From Ifrita kowaldi (lineage: Eukaryota; Chordata; Aves; Passeriformes; Cinclosomatidae), in NCBI GenBank assembly GCA_013398055.1, contig VZRS01007670.1, positions 310,001 through 374,000 on the forward strand: DNA of 64,000 nucleotides. Reading direction: 5' to 3'. This document shows positions 11,313 through 24,539 of the stretch, one piece after another (within the stretch, counting starts at the first letter, position 1; every line of letters begins with the position of its first letter). The position numbers and the translations under genes are program-made. Under the pieces are notes generated by a model, which did not search any database, was not told where the DNA came from, and saw only the letters and a list, made by a program, of their open reading frames with translations.

Positions 11313-14300
11313 TCAAAGAATTTGCGTCATGAAGAAGTTCATAGCAATAGTGTTCACTGGCTTAGAATTCTTGAGGAAGTTGCACAGGAGGAGACAAACT
11401 CATCCAAGTCTTTAGGAAAGTGGCAGTGTAGTGTGAAGCAGCTTCAGAGGAAAATGGGCTAATTTTGTATAGCACTACTTCCATTCTCATTTGCCTCATC
11501 ACTATAAAAAATTAGTTGGGGGATGAATTGCATAGTTTCTTAAGGAGTTAACACATATGAAAATACAATTTGGATAACAAAATCTAAATTTTAGAATCTG
11601 TTTGCTAGCTATAGTATTTAATGGGAAATGGCACATGTTAAATCAGCAGCAACACCCAATACCCAACAGTTATTTTAGTATAATGCCCAATAAAGGGCAC
11701 ATTTTAGACATACTATGCAATAAAAATGATTAATTGAGCCAAATTGACTACACTAAGAAAAAAGAGATTAAATTGGTAAACATGACTTTTTCATAGATAT
11801 GTGCACATTCTGACTATTATAGACTGAAACTCCCTTTCCATCGTAGTTGCACCAATGTGAGGTGCCCTGGTCAATTCCCCTGGCTAGTACCCATCAGCAG
11901 GAGCCTGTCTGTGGATGTACTTCTGTCTGTGCCTGGTGCTGTGCAAGACAGCAGCTGAAATGGATCTGCCGTACTTCATCTGTGGTGCAGAAGTTCTGAT
12001 ACTGTGGATACTAACAATTCTTTTTGAACAGCAAAATTCAATGTATATATGGAAAATCTAATATGCCCTATCCAGTTGCTTTGCAGTTATCTTGATTAAA
12101 AAAAAAAGATTTAATTAGCCAGTACAAAACTGGTGGTACGCATGCCCTTAAGAGCATTGGAGAAAAAGAGTTGAACAAGTCAAGAAGAATTAAATTAGGG
12201 TAACTGAAAAACCAAAACCAGAGCAAAAGAAGAGGAAATTCATTGACTCCACAACTTAATAGAACGTGATCTGTAGATATTTGAATTTAATACCATGTTT
12301 AGTAGGAGATTTAGAGCAAGTTATTTGATGGAGTCACTATAGTAAATGGTGATGTTAAAAAGATGAAGGAAAATGAAAATCTGGAAGAGTCTTTACACAG
12401 AATAAATTTTCATTAAGTCCTTAGAATATTTGTATTTTTTTCTTTGTTGCAATTCACAATAATATGTTTCTTTAAAAAGATAGCAACTGAGCAGTTGGGA
12501 AAAAGACTTGTATTCTGCATTGATCTGGACTTTGAATTTTTTCTGAGGTGTATATCGGCAAAGACTGTTTACCCCTCTGCTGGGAGAAGCTGGACATTGG
12601 ATAGGTGGAGAGAGGGAAGAGGAAAGTTAAGACAAATGATGGGACTTGCCACATAACAGAGACTTGAAATCTGCTGGGCAGAGCAGGGAACAGAGGTACA
12701 AACAGTTGTAGGAAGGATGGAGGAAAAGGTTGCTCTGTTTTTCTCCTGTTATTTTTCTTCTCTAAGGGACAGTCACTTCTATGGCATTGTTTGCAATAGG
12801 CGAGCTATTGTAAGCTAGCTGATCTGACAGAAAGCATGAGGAAGAGACACAGCAGGCCAAAGAGATATTTGTCTGTAGTCTTTTCTTATTTTCTCATTTC
12901 TGGTACATTCAGAGGTTTTTTTCCATGTTATGTATCTGGTTTTACAAATTATTCTCTCATACAGCTCACTCTAGAGAAAAAAAATAGATAAAAAGGAAAA
13001 AAAAAAGTCTTATTTTGAATTGCCCATAAAGATCACCTGAAAGAAAGAAAATGGGCAGGTTTGCTTCCAAACTGTTGCTGAATCAAGTCCAGTCATAGTC
13101 AAAAAAGAAATAAAATAAAATAAGTTATTAGAGATACTATGCAAAATTTTCCAGATGGCAAACCCTCACGAACTTTTAGCCTGATTATAAGCAGTATCAA
13201 CAACTGACTCTGATAGTTACCAAGGCAGCAGCCACCACGTTTGGTGACCTTTCCTTGTCATCAGCTGGGTTTGTTGTAGACAAAAGGGGAGAATACAGCC
13301 AGACTTACTGCAAGGCCAGTGTTTTGGGGGATTTCAGGCTTCCCACAAGGAATTGACTACTGAAGGATTTTTTTTTTCTTTGATTTATGGATTTTCACCT
13401 GAAACTTTGGGATGGATGTCAGGGTATTATCTTGACCTCTATCCTCAAAAATCCAAATTTTGTGTTGGCCAGTTTGATGCTATGTATAGTCAATGAGTTA
13501 ATCAGTAGCAACCAGGCATGTCTGACGAACAATAACAAGCATGATAACTTGGAAGGTGTTTTCAGCATGTGGCATTTAGATATTTTGACAGTGTGCATGC
13601 AACAGTTTGAAGTACCTTACGTAATGCACTGTGGGAACAGTGATGGTATAGACACTTAGTAAGGAAATATCCAGGATAATGACAGCTACAGGTGAGTAAC
13701 TGGGTCCAAAAATGCCTCTGACAAAACCTTAACATATCACAGTGTATGGGTAGATGAATATTCTAAGAATAGGACTGTAGAGTCAGAATGCATGTGGATA
13801 TGTCTCTTTCTGTAAATGCTGGATTTAGGGAAATTTTCTCAGAGTTATGCTCTCACTGGACCTGACCTTTTTAAGACTGAAACAAACCTAAAATACCAAA
13901 TTCTTCTACCTCCCTGTGCACTACCTCCAGTAATTTCACAAGGGCAGGCAGCTCTCTGACAGGTATTTGAAGTAACAAGGTTATTTACCTTAGCTATATA
14001 CATGACATCTAAACCATTAAATTAAGAATGGATTTTATGTATTTTCTTAGAAATGTAATTACATCTTCATTTAGGTATAGACTGGCAATTAATGTAATGA
14101 AAAGGCAGGATGATTTTATATGATTTGCAGCTAGACAATTCAATGGGTTGGGTAGGGCATGACAAAATCTTCTCCAGTTTTTGTGTGTAGCATATTAGAA
14201 TGAGTTTGTGGCTTAAAGTCTTTTCCAGCCATCTACAAACAGCAATTTTCATTCAGTATGATTAGGACTGAGTTTGATATGAGGTCAGCAAATGATTCAC

Positions 14301-15639
14301 TAAGTACCTTGGCCTCCTTTCAGTGTCTTATTTCAGTACTAAATTCTGTCCTTTTTATCTTTTGTCCCATCAGCTGAGCTGACATTTTTGTTCTGTGTAT
14401 GCGTAGAGGCTTTTCTACTACTTCGTGGTTTTGTTTAGTCAACAGTACTCCCTTTTATGCATATGTTTGCATGTATGCCTATAAATACATCTTTCTACTT
14501 ACAAACATCAAATTCTCTTGACCTTCGTATATTAACTGTCATTTTGTCTCTAGAAGGTAAAGATAATGAATCCCATGGAAGAGCTGTGTTCAGGTCTCAC
14601 ATGTGTGTCTATACATCTGTGTTAAATTGCTTGATACTTAGAAGGGATCCAGAGCCTTTCCTGCAACTTCCGTTCAGCCTCAAGACTGTAACAGAATTGT
14701 GACAAACTTGAAATTCATGTTTTACAAAGAATTTGTCAAATTGATTTTCTATTTGAATTCCAAATTGGATAGGTCATACGGAACATTTTTTTTTTTCCCA
14801 CAAGTTGTATTTTATAAATATTTTGAAAGGTGGGAATGAAATCTATAAAAGGTTGACAGCAGCAGGGAAATCTGGCATGACATTATTTTATCATAATTTA
14901 CCAGTCAGCCTATATTTCATACTTTTTTTTCTCTATATGTCATAACATTTTTTACCATATGAATATGCATTGCACTTATTCTTCCAGTTTATTTTGCTTT
15001 AGCTTGTGATGTTCAAAGGAAAATTTTATTTTGGGTATTCAAAGTTTTGATTGTCTAGGAAATTTTTTGGAATGTAAAATCAGTCTTACTGAAGTCAGTA
15101 GCTCTGCTTCGTTTGAAGGTAATAGTTGTTCTTTTTTAGTATATATATATCTATCTATTATTGTATCAATGAATATGATTTAGATTATTGAACCTGGTAA
15201 TTCTTTGGGTGAGTTCACAGCAAGCGCACTTTGGTCTGAATGAAAAGTTGTAAAACTTTAGTCAATAAACCAATTAATGTGTCAACAGTGTACACTATTA
15301 GGCAGCAGTGCAATGCTGATCATACAGCAGTCTTTCAGGTTTAATCTGGAAGAGGAATACGATATCACTCTCCTTTTTTAATTGTGATTTAAAAAAAGTG
15401 ATGTGAGAGTAGTGGAAAGTAAGAGCAAATTTCTTCAAATTATTCTTTCAAATAAATCACTTTTGAATAGGTCCTAGCTTTAAAAAACAACAACAAACAA
15501 TGAAAATAGTGTAATTTCAGAGATTGCGCCATCTTCTTAAAACGCAATTTGTTTAGGAAATTAAATACCTATTATAATATTCTGAGTGCTATCAATGGAA
15601 TTAAGTGAGGTTTTTATTTTCAGGAAATGATAAACTGTG
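11313..15639. other. Non-coding stretch, nothing firm
   Basis: The longest frame is 90 codons (13387-13659), with no recognisable domain. A stretch near 13215-13260 contains GTTACCAAGGCAGC, which resembles an RFX X-box, inside otherwise unique sequence; this alone is weak. A short TATATATATCTATCTATT run lies near 15140. A possible fragment of an old SINE-like sequence at about 15077-15113 is too short to call. Confidence 0.45.
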
Positions 15640-15940
15640 TTGCAGACTCTGCCACACCCTGCAGTTTCTGTCCCCCCTCGTTTTAAGATTAAGAGCCTCG
15701 AGTATCATTAACAATCAAGGCAGGCTTTCCTACAGGAACAGTATCATTACAAATAAGTAGCTTAGCACTCTGTGCACGTTAATGCACAGAACAAATCCTA
15801 GCACTGATTTGCGAGCTCTAAAACCCATTAGAACACAGGCCCCAAAAGGGGCAAATCACTGAAAATGTACTAATTATCGGTCAGGCTCTTCAGAAAGAGT
15901 TTGGGTCAATGCCAGGCATTTTTAACATTTTCAGTAAGTT
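15640..15940. promoter_or_regulatory. Candidate conserved non-coding element
   Basis: This unique block has a repeated decamer AGTATCATTA at 15701-15710 and 15740-15749, the first followed by a SOX-type AACAAT (15710-15715). It also has a 7-bp hairpin, CTGTGCA (15770-15776) with TGCACAG (15783-15789), a TAATTA homeodomain core at 15871-15876, and several CpGs retained in an AT-rich setting. No open frame explains it. Enhancer-like function is inferred from texture only. Confidence 0.35.
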
Positions 15941-17620
15941 CAGACTGAGTTTTCTGTTTGGTTCTCTCAAAGAAACTTGTAGGTAGAGAGTTTGTTTCAT
16001 GCATGTGTGTATGAAAACCTTATGGATTTATGTGATGTTTGTGTTAGAAGCAAATCCATATTTAGTGAGTTCCAGAGTATTGCTGGGATAAGAAGGGCTA
16101 TCACACTGTGCTGTTTCTGAAACCTATATTCAGCCTGTGTCTGGGTCTTGAACCAGGCCCAGGTTGTATTACCATTGTTACTTGCCTGCCCATTGTTGGG
16201 GAGCTGAAAAGCAGTCAGCGTAAAATAATAAATGAGTAAATGTTTACGCCGATGTCATGCCTGGTGCACTGCAGACTGTCTGGGGTGGGGAGCTTCTCTG
16301 TGAAAAATGGACAATGTGTGAATTTATGGCTCTGTCAGGTCATTCTCGTGTCTAAGGGAATGGGTATAGTGGTTATCGACCAGCAGAGAATTTATATCTA
16401 GGATTGACTATCGTTTTTCAGTACAATGGATTGTTTCTCACACGTCTCATAAATAATGTGCAGCTTTTCATTCAAACTGATGAGTATACCAAAAAGTTGT
16501 ATTTTCTGCTTTCCTTCTGCTTGGTGTTCAAACAGTGATGACATCTTGCCACTTTCTTCTGCTGCTTTTATATCTATGAGGCCTGAGAGAGAAAAGAAGA
16601 TAAACAGCTATAGAAGTGCCTACTACTAGCTTATTTTTTTTTAAGCAGTCAGAAGCCATCTGTTAAAGGATGTGTACTGACACTGTCTCTCATCCTAGCT
16701 GAGTCAGTGGTGATGGGAATGGTTCTCCACACTTTGGCATCCCAAGCTGAAAATGTTCCAGGAAGGTGGTAGAAACTGAAGCTTCCACTGAGTAAATGGG
16801 ATATTCATTGGCTTCGGTGAAACTTAATTCATTTTTACAGTACTGGATAGGTTGGCAGGGGTTTTAAAGCACATATTCCTTCAAATAAGCTATTCAATCA
16901 TGCATGAGCTGACAAAAGCAACCACTTATGGTCAGGTAAGTTTGTTCTATCTAACTAGAATAAATCCATCATTTACCTTTTTGGTGAGAAGGCCATAGTC
17001 CTCCACCACTCTTTCTTTCAGCTGTGCATGAGAGAGCAGGGAAGAGTGGGAGAAGATAGGGTGTTTCAAATAGTCAGAAAAATTCATTGTATGCTTTTCT
17101 AGTCTGCATTCTTCATTCGTGATCAGGCTGGACACAGGAATTGGTGGAAAACAATGACCACAAAACTTGTGGCTTTCTATGTTTCACAGGGAAACCAGAT
17201 GTCAGTATTAGGGATATGGAGCCTCTTCTGGTGTGACTATCCTTCTCTCCTCTTCAGAGCCAAGGTAGTATCCGCTCCTTTTCTCTGCTAACCAGAGCTG
17301 TCTGCCCACCTAGTGCTTGTCTAGAAAATGTGTACTTTGGCGGGCCACACTGGGGACAATAGTGCAGCTTAATTCCCAATTTAGCTTGAAGTGAGTCAGC
17401 TTTGCTTTTGCTGGCAGTGTAGCCATTGGAAGCATGATGGCAGCTATTTGCTGAAGTATTTACTCAGAATCTCCTGGACTGGGCAGTCCTCAATGGACCG
17501 ATATAATGGATACACTCGCATCAAATGTGAGTGGTAGGGACTGTTGTACCGTTTACACCACAGTGGTAATAGGTCTCCTGGGGATTTGCACCTCACAATG
17601 CACTGAGAGCTGGGCATGAC
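15941..17620. other. Non-coding stretch, nothing firm
   Basis: This is unique sequence. The segment 16195-16275 keeps CpGs and an AATAATAAATGAGTAAATG run that could belong to a regulatory block. There is no frame longer than about 62 codons. Confidence 0.45.
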
Positions 17621-17727
17621 TTCTTTTTTTGGGGGGGGGAGGGGATTGATTTTGGTTTATTTGGCTTTTGGGGCAATTATTGGTTTGTTTGGGGTTTTTG
17701 GGGTGCTGTGTTTCTTTTGGTTTTCCC
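17621..17727 (+). repeat. G/T-rich tract with multiple G-runs (G-quadruplex potential)
   Basis: Runs of four or more G lie at 17631-17639, 17641-17644, 17670-17673, 17691-17694 and 17700-17703, separated by T-rich loops. This satisfies the basic pattern for an intramolecular quadruplex on the plus strand, although one loop is long (about 25 nt). The surrounding TTTGG/TTTTGGGG words are low complexity. A Pro/Lys-rich minus-strand frame across it (17553-17738) is compositional. Confidence 0.7.
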
Positions 17728-20060
17728 TTCAGCTTCATTCTCCGTCAGAACAAAGATGTACCTATTCTTAAAATGTAAAATTATACTATAGTGTGCTCCT
17801 TTCAGGAAGAAAATTACTTTCTAGTGATTTCTAATGCTTTACCTCTACTATCATATGAATGGAAGTACTGCATGGGTTTATGTTACAATGCATTCCTCTT
17901 TATAATAAGAACAAATTTTATTTAAAAAGGCCTGAAGTGGATAAACAAATAGGTTTTTTCTTAATCTTTATTTTGGTCTATTTTATTATTCTTCAGGTGT
18001 GTTTTAACTGCTATATATTAATTTGGATTCTTCTTCCCCTGTGTCTTCGTGGAGGCAGATTGTGGTTGCAGTCACAGTAGATCACCAATCAACACTAAAA
18101 TATTTTTCCTGGATTTTGAACTTTTAATACCAGGGTTAAAGGATATTTGGATTAGGTTTGGTTTGAATTATTTCTTCCTTCTATTTGAGGGAAATACAAT
18201 TAAGGCTGAAACAAGATCTTTTTTGCTTAATAAAGAGAGAACAGTGTATCCGATATGTGTATCTTTATTCTCAAAGTCTCAGAAGTGAATTCATTACAAG
18301 GGAAGCTAAAGTAGTGATTCAGTGATAAGGCAGCATGCTTCCACATGGAAGATTTAAATTCAAATTTACAGCTTCTTCTTAATGCTTTGGAGCAGCTGCT
18401 AATACTCAGACATATAATAGTTTCTTAACCATTTTCCCCTTGTCATACACTGAATTGCAGTAACTGAAAATTGGTGCAGAGCCTCTGGTCAAAGAATGAA
18501 ACATGTTCAGGAGTTCCTGCACTGAGCACCTCCTATCCCATGACAAGTGACCATGCTAATAGAAACAGTAAAGAAGGGCAGGGTGAAAATACTTCTGAAT
18601 GCAGGTCCGATGTAAGCTGTGTGAGACCTTTTTATGGTTGGATTTGGGGTTTGTTCTTATTGTATTTTCACTTGAAAGGAGAACTTAACTGTAGCTGAGC
18701 AGTAATACTTCACCAGGCTTTGCTCGCTATAGCCTGCTAGGCATAGTTCCCTTGGGAACAGCACACTCCCCTCAGATGCTTCTAAGCAGCCAAGGTTTCT
18801 TTTCCTTGACCTATGGATTTGATCCCAATCTACAGGGATCCTGGTGTGCAACTGATACTCTCTCCCATGATCCATCTGAAAGCATGTCGTGTCTCTATAC
18901 AGCTGGTGGGCTTAGACAATGTATACACGTAAAAGGCTCAAATAAAAGTCACTGACCTTGTTTGCTTATTCTAGCATGGTCTTTTTTATCAATTATGGAC
19001 CTGAGATCAAATGCACAGTGGTGCTGAAAGCAAAAGGCCTGTCATGGACAACCAGGGGAATGTGTGTCCAGTGATGAGGATCAGTAGAGGAGTTGCATCG
19101 GACTAATGTGGCGCAGAGTTAAATATGCCTCAAGCTCCCATAAATTTGAGTGACAAAGAAGCCATGCCATTCTTTGTGAGCTTCATGCTTTATGAATTGC
19201 TATACATTTCACAGCATAGTACTTCTGTTCTGTATCCCCCGTGCCAGCGTAAGTTTTGTGTCTAATCCCTTGGATTCTATCCGTGTGTCTAAAACGCATC
19301 CCATAAGCTCAGTGAGAGCTTACATCTAGTATTTTGAATAAGCAAGTAGGATTTCTTGAATGGTACTTCATTTGTAAGAATTTCCATGCACATGGTACTG
19401 TGGTCAAAATTGTGTTGATAGCCCATAAATTTCTCAAGAGAAGAAAGATTATGTGTTCATGATTTACACAAAAAAATTATTCTTTCTGCTGATATTTGCT
19501 TGTGGGTTGGGTTTTTGTTTGCTTCCCAATAAAAAAGGTTGTGTATTTAGAGATGGCTGTAAGTATGTATATTTTTAATCGTGTAATAGATATGATGCTG
19601 TGCCACTCAACAATTATATGCTGTGATAAAGCAGGGAGTTGAGATCTGATGCTCATTCTCTTAACTTCTTTAAAGATTTTGAATAACCCTTGGTAGTTCA
19701 CTTATCTCTGTAATTAATTTCACGTCTGTGAAGTAAAAGTGATTCTTACTTTTTCTCTTCCTTATATATATCACTGTTAAATAGATGAGAGAAAGATTTT
19801 TTAAAAAGAATATTTCTATTAAACAAATTGAGCTAGCTGTATCTTATCTGGGTTTTCAGTTAATCCTCTAATTTGCTCAAATGAGATTATTAAAAGTAAG
19901 AAAGTCCTTTTTCACTGTTGTAAAACAGTAAGGAGAAATAAAGTCTTTTTAACTATAATAAAAGTAGAAATCATTATTACAATTTTTTTTTAAAATAGAG
20001 TGCTTTATTCTTGCATCAGTATGAGGATAAATCTTTTTTTTTCCCCTTTTCCAAAGTCAA
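17728..20060. other. Non-coding stretch, nothing recognised
   Basis: Open frames do not exceed about 79 codons (18049-18288), and neighbouring frames overlap without a dominant one. No repeat consensus or RNA gene was recognised. Confidence 0.5.
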
Positions 20061-20300
20061 ATTCATTTTTCCATGCATATCCCATTGATCACTTTGGGGT
20101 TTACACATAAAAACATAATGCTTGCTAAGATTAATGTGTGTTTGCGTTATATAGAGCAACATATACATTTTTAATGCCTTGCATTCAAATTATAGCTTAG
20201 ACTATTTTTATAGCTCTCCTTACTATGAAACTCATGCCGTTTCATCCAGTGAGTGATTCAGTCTCTAAAGTCTGGCAAAGCAAATAAGCATCAAACAGCA
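20061..20300. promoter_or_regulatory. Candidate conserved non-coding element
   Basis: This is unique AT-rich sequence with octamer-like ATGCATAT (20093-20100), a GATTAATG core (20130-20137) and scattered CpGs. It contains no frame and no repeat. The call is from sequence texture only and is weaker than the block at 15.6 kb. Confidence 0.22.
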
Positions 20301-21080
20301 CAGTGAACAACAATGTTGTACCTTTCAGAACAGCAGTGTTACCTTTAAACCACTAATTTGTCTTCACAGGGCTTGATAAAGAATAGTGCATTGTATTCAG
20401 CCTTGGTGCATATTGTTACTAGAATGAGTACTCAGGCAGTTTAGTAATGTGTAAGAGAAAAGCAAAGTTCTAGCATGTTGTCCCAAAACCTGGTAGGTAA
20501 GTTGCCAAATAATCAAATATTGGGGTAAGATCTGGGAACAACAAGTGATTTCTAAAATGAAGGTTCTGCGCCAGCTGTGTAAAGTGAGCACTTTCAGGGT
20601 TTGACAGCAGCTGGAAAGATGTTTCTAAAATTGTAGTTTTGTACCAAGACACCCACTTTTTACCATAAACAATGTATTTTCTTTACCTATTAAAGTACAG
20701 AAACTACTTCAACTTCCAGCACAGTTGCGAATACACATTTAATTTTCAACATACATTTTCTTTTGCCTCTGAATGTGAACAAAAGTGGTTTCAGTGACTT
20801 TAACTAATGGAAATACCCCGAAGTAGGATTTGAATTATTATATAAATTCTTAATATTATTCTGAGAGCCAAATAAAAATACCACAGCTAAACTTCCAAAA
20901 ATCTTTCAACCTATTTCACAATAGCATATGTATATGCTTCGCTTTCTCAGTTTTGGGGCATGCTAAATTGGGGCTTGATTATCTTATGAAAAGCACCTAT
21001 TCTGTATGCTCAGTGATCAGCATTATTAATGTTGTGTCTGCAGTAATGGCTATAAATGCTACTATTATTCTAAAAGAAAA
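20301..21080. other. Non-coding stretch, nothing recognised
   Basis: Only frames of 60 to 64 codons on the minus strand are present, and they overlap each other in different frames. No other signal was seen. Confidence 0.5.
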
Positions 21081-21135
21081 AGAATAAAATGGTTCAGTTT
21101 GAAGGGACCCACAAGGACGATCTAAGCCAGCTGCC
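21081..21135 (-). mobile_element. CR1 LINE tail fragment (variant subfamily)
   Basis: The plus strand reads AGAATAAAATGGTTCAGTTT, then GAAGGGACCCACAAGGA. This matches the reverse complement of the CR1 3' tails of the GGAAGGGACCCACAAGGATC type, which differ from the GGGACCTTAAAGATC type seen elsewhere in the window. Only about 55 bp are recognisable. Downstream, GATATAACTTT occurs twice (about 21140-21164), a minor local duplication. Confidence 0.75.
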
Positions 21136-21793
21136 TGTTGGATATAACTTTCTGATATAACTTTGGCTGATTCTGTGAGAACAGGGTAAATACTTAAAAT
21201 AGGTGAAGTCATTATCTAAGGGGTAAATATTCATAAAATGACAGAGGTCATATATCTACAGATAGTATTTGCAAGAGATGAATTTCATATTAACTCAAAA
21301 TTCAGGACATCTACTGGCTGGCAAGGCCAAATTGCAGAAACAATTTCTAGCTAATTAGAAAAGAGGAACAAATCCAACAGGAAATTGTTTACCTTGCACA
21401 GAACACAAAGTTACTCAGCTAAAGGCACTGAAATACTTTTTGGTACATGCTGATATAAAGATTTCCTAAAATCAGACAAGATTTTGAAAACTAGAGCTAG
21501 ATTTGTTATTTTGAATTTTTGGTGAGTTTTGGTTGAAGAAGTGCTTATAAAAATTCCAACTGTTTGTTATAGAAGATCAATCCTTGGCTTGCATCAGAGA
21601 AACTATTTTGATTTTCATGCATGTCACAACCTTCCTAATCATTGCTGCAGTAAAAGCAACCTCACTCTTTTCTCTCCTCTCTCATTTTTTTTCCTAAAAT
21701 ATTGTAATTTTTATCTTTGTTTCCACGCACATGTTGAGAATTTATTCTTTCACCTACAGGAATTTCTGTGATTGTAAGTGCCAGTGGAAGACA
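21136..21793. other. Non-coding stretch, nothing recognised
   Basis: This is unique AT-rich sequence between two CR1 pieces. A frame of 80 codons at 21529-21771 has no recognisable domain. Confidence 0.5.
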
Positions 21794-22016
21794 GTAAGCT
21801 TAGATTGGATGTCAGGAAGATATTCTTTTCTGTGGGGGTAGTGAGGAACTGGAACTGGTTGCCCAGAGAAGCCGTGGATGCCCCATCCCTGAAAGTGTTC
21901 AAGGCCAGGTTGGCATGGTCTAGTGGCAGATGTCCCTGCCCACAGCTGCAGGGTTGGAAACAGATGATCTTTAAGGTCCCTTCCAACCCAAACCATTTTG
22001 TGATTCTGAGATTCTA
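21794..22016 (+). mobile_element. CR1 LINE, 5'-truncated 3' end
   Basis: AGCTTAGATTGGATGTCAGG (about 21797-21816) is followed by the segments GGTTGCCCAGAGAAGCCGTG, GATGCCCCATCCCTGAAAGT and GTTCAAGGCCAGGTTGG. Next come AAGGTCCCTTCCAACCCAAA (about 21973-21992) and the terminal TGATTCTGAGATTCTA octamer-like repeats. This is the end of CR1 ORF2 plus the 3' untranslated tail in plus orientation. Relative to the usual tail, a segment of roughly 18 bases encoding the TTTGAGCAACC part is missing between GGTTGG and TGGTCTAGTGG. The frame at 21778-22044 reads WLPREAVDAPSLKVFKARL, the typical remnant of the CR1 ORF2 C-terminus; it is not a host gene. Confidence 0.95.
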
Positions 22017-24539
22017 CAGTACAAAACCAGCAACCTTAATTTAAAAGACCAGTGGAGGTGTTTTGGAAGGTTTTCTTCTTAATTTGATAAAGGAGTATGC
22101 AGTCAATCCTTTCTTCTAGCATTTCTGTGTAATGCTGAAATCTTAAGCCATTGACGCTGTTAAGAAAGTGGCTGTGACTATACCTATGCAATGCAAAAAA
22201 GCTTAAAATATAAGAAAAGCATAATCTTTAGTTTAGGTTTCTTTGCTATTTATAAAAAATATTTAATTTCTTTTGTACTGACTTTTTACTTTTTCATCTA
22301 AGTTTATGCTGGTAGCTGATTTTAGGTTCTGAGGTTCTCCTTCAGCGCTACAGATTTTTATGTAAAAGAAGAGTGGCTAAAATTTAAAAATTTTGAAAAT
22401 CTACATTTCATTTCGTATTTGAATCACTTTTAGTAAAATATAAGTTGTTTTGTTTTTTTATTTTTCTTCTGGAACAAGTCAAAGATAAAAGGCTGGCTTT
22501 GAAATCAGTTAAGTCCTAGTATGATTTTACTTTTCATGGTGATTAAAAATAGAAGGAATATCTTAGTAAATTTTTTTTGTTTTCTTCAGGAAAACATTTT
22601 GGAACAGAATAGGAGATTTAAGATGTTTAGAAAACAAATATCACTGTAAGTCTGTAAATCTGTAAGTCAACAGATTTTCAGCAGACTATTTCCTTGTAGA
22701 GCCTTTCAAGGCCATACACTGAGACAGTGTGGATAGGCGGTGTCTCACCTGACTAACATCTTTTTGGAGTAAATAATCTGAGCCGTTTTCCTTAGTGATG
22801 CTTATGGAATGCTTTGTTGCTCAGGTAGAGAAATAGCCTATCTTTGTTGCTCTAAGGGAATCTGAAGGCAATTGTGTTGCATCAGATTTTGGAAAGACGA
22901 TTGTATATGAGTCCGATATCACCTGCATTCAAAGTCAGAGAACTTTTGACTTTCAATTCCTCTGCCTTACAATAACTTCCATGAATTTGATTACTTTGTC
23001 TTTTATCTCTAGCAGCTTTTTAGATAGCATAATATTGTGTCAAAAGCAAGTGGAAAATTTTGAGATGCGCCTCCAAGTGCTAGTCTGCCAAGTGTGTAAG
23101 TCAGTATCTGTGTGCAGTAGTGAAAACCTACACAAGCATATAGAAGTTCTAATCCCTAGTCCCTAGTCAAGATGAGAAGTACCATTGCTTTATAACTGTG
23201 TGTTGCACTTTTTGTTTTGTGTTATTTCAGTTGGTTTCGAGAATTAATTACACAAATATTTCAGTGAAGTGATGTTTTTCAACATCAGTGATCTCCCACA
23301 TGCGGAAAACCTTAAAATAGCTGTTACACTGGTTTGATGGACACAAAAATGACAGGAAAACTTAGATTAGCTTGGAATTTTCAATTATATAGTATGACAG
23401 TTAACTTTTAAGGCCAGTGACATTAACCCAATGGTGTATTAATGGGAGTGACTTTAAAGAATATGTGACATCTCATTTCAAATAATTTTCCCAATGTCCA
23501 AGAATATCATCTTCTGTATGTTTGCATATGTTGAGTAAAATTGAATCCCTAGATAGTTTGTCATTATTCATTCTTGTGGAAACTATTGAAACTGCTCTTA
23601 CTCTTCAAATTTAGCACAAGCTCTTATACAGTGTAACAGTGCTCTGATTTCATCACTGGTATATTTTTGTTTACCAATACTTTATCCTTGCTCTTCAGTT
23701 ACTCTATAAATAATGGATTACAGAAAGGTTTTGAAAAGTGAAAACTTAACATTGTTCTTTGGAGGGTTAATTTCTTCTGTCCTTTTGTCCTCTCTATCAT
23801 GCACAGTCTGAGATTTATTTTTGAAATACAGCACTTGAAAGTGTTGCTGTGAGGCTTATACCATGCTGCCTGTTCCTCCTCTCTCTGTGGGAAGTCCTGG
23901 TTAGGCCTCAGGCTTGTCTCACACATGCACCAAATTGTCATTCAGAACAAGAACACAATGATCTACTATTGCTCAGTGTTAGCTTACATTTTGGCATCCT
24001 TCAGTTGGAAGTGCTTTAATTCCCACTAACTCAGTGGGTATTTTTCATAGAAATTAGGATTCCTAAAAGCCAATTGGATTGTGTAGCATCAACCTCAGCT
24101 ATAACAGGAACTTTCTAGACCGATCTGAAAAAGTGAAATCTCAAATCAAGCACCTTTTGCCTTTCATCTTGTTAAACTGTGGGGGGTTTTTGTGTGTGAA
24201 TTCTGTTTCTCTTTAACTTTTCTTTCTTTTATTTCCTTGATTCTTATATGTAGCCTTCAAACAGCTTTTGTTATGTGTCTTACCTGTTTTTAAGTTTTAA
24301 GACTTTAAGGGTTTTAAGCCTTCAACTTAGAGGTTGATATTGCAAAGGAACAAGAACTGTTAACAAGAGCTGAAAACATTATTAGATATTGAAATGCTTG
24401 GAACAGGGATGAGATATAATTTTCCTGTCTTCAGGGGAATTTACAGTTACTATTACCAACTAAATTAGTCTGCATGTGTATTTTCATGCATAAAAGGTTT
24501 TATTTAAAAAACACATGCTTTCACAACATATGAAGCAGT
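22017..24539. other. Non-coding stretch, nothing recognised
   Basis: Open frames reach about 80 codons (23699-23941, minus) with no recognisable domain. No repeats were recognised. Confidence 0.5.

Noticed and set aside
13215..13230. RFX X-box-like GTTACCAAGGCAGC
   Set aside because: A single imperfect motif without supporting context is expected by chance.
15070..15115. Possible old SINE-like fragment (ACTGAAGTCAGTAGCTCTGC)
   Set aside because: It resembles the core of the palindromic repeat seen at 9.4 kb but is too short and lacks the arms.
15361..15411. Inverted repeat of T-run and A-run with ACTCTC/GAGAGT ends
   Set aside because: Pairing is mostly homopolymer T with A and the outer stem is only 6 bp; likely chance.
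21778..22044. Open frame with a convincing protein-like segment
   Set aside because: The segment is the C-terminus of CR1 ORF2, not a host gene.
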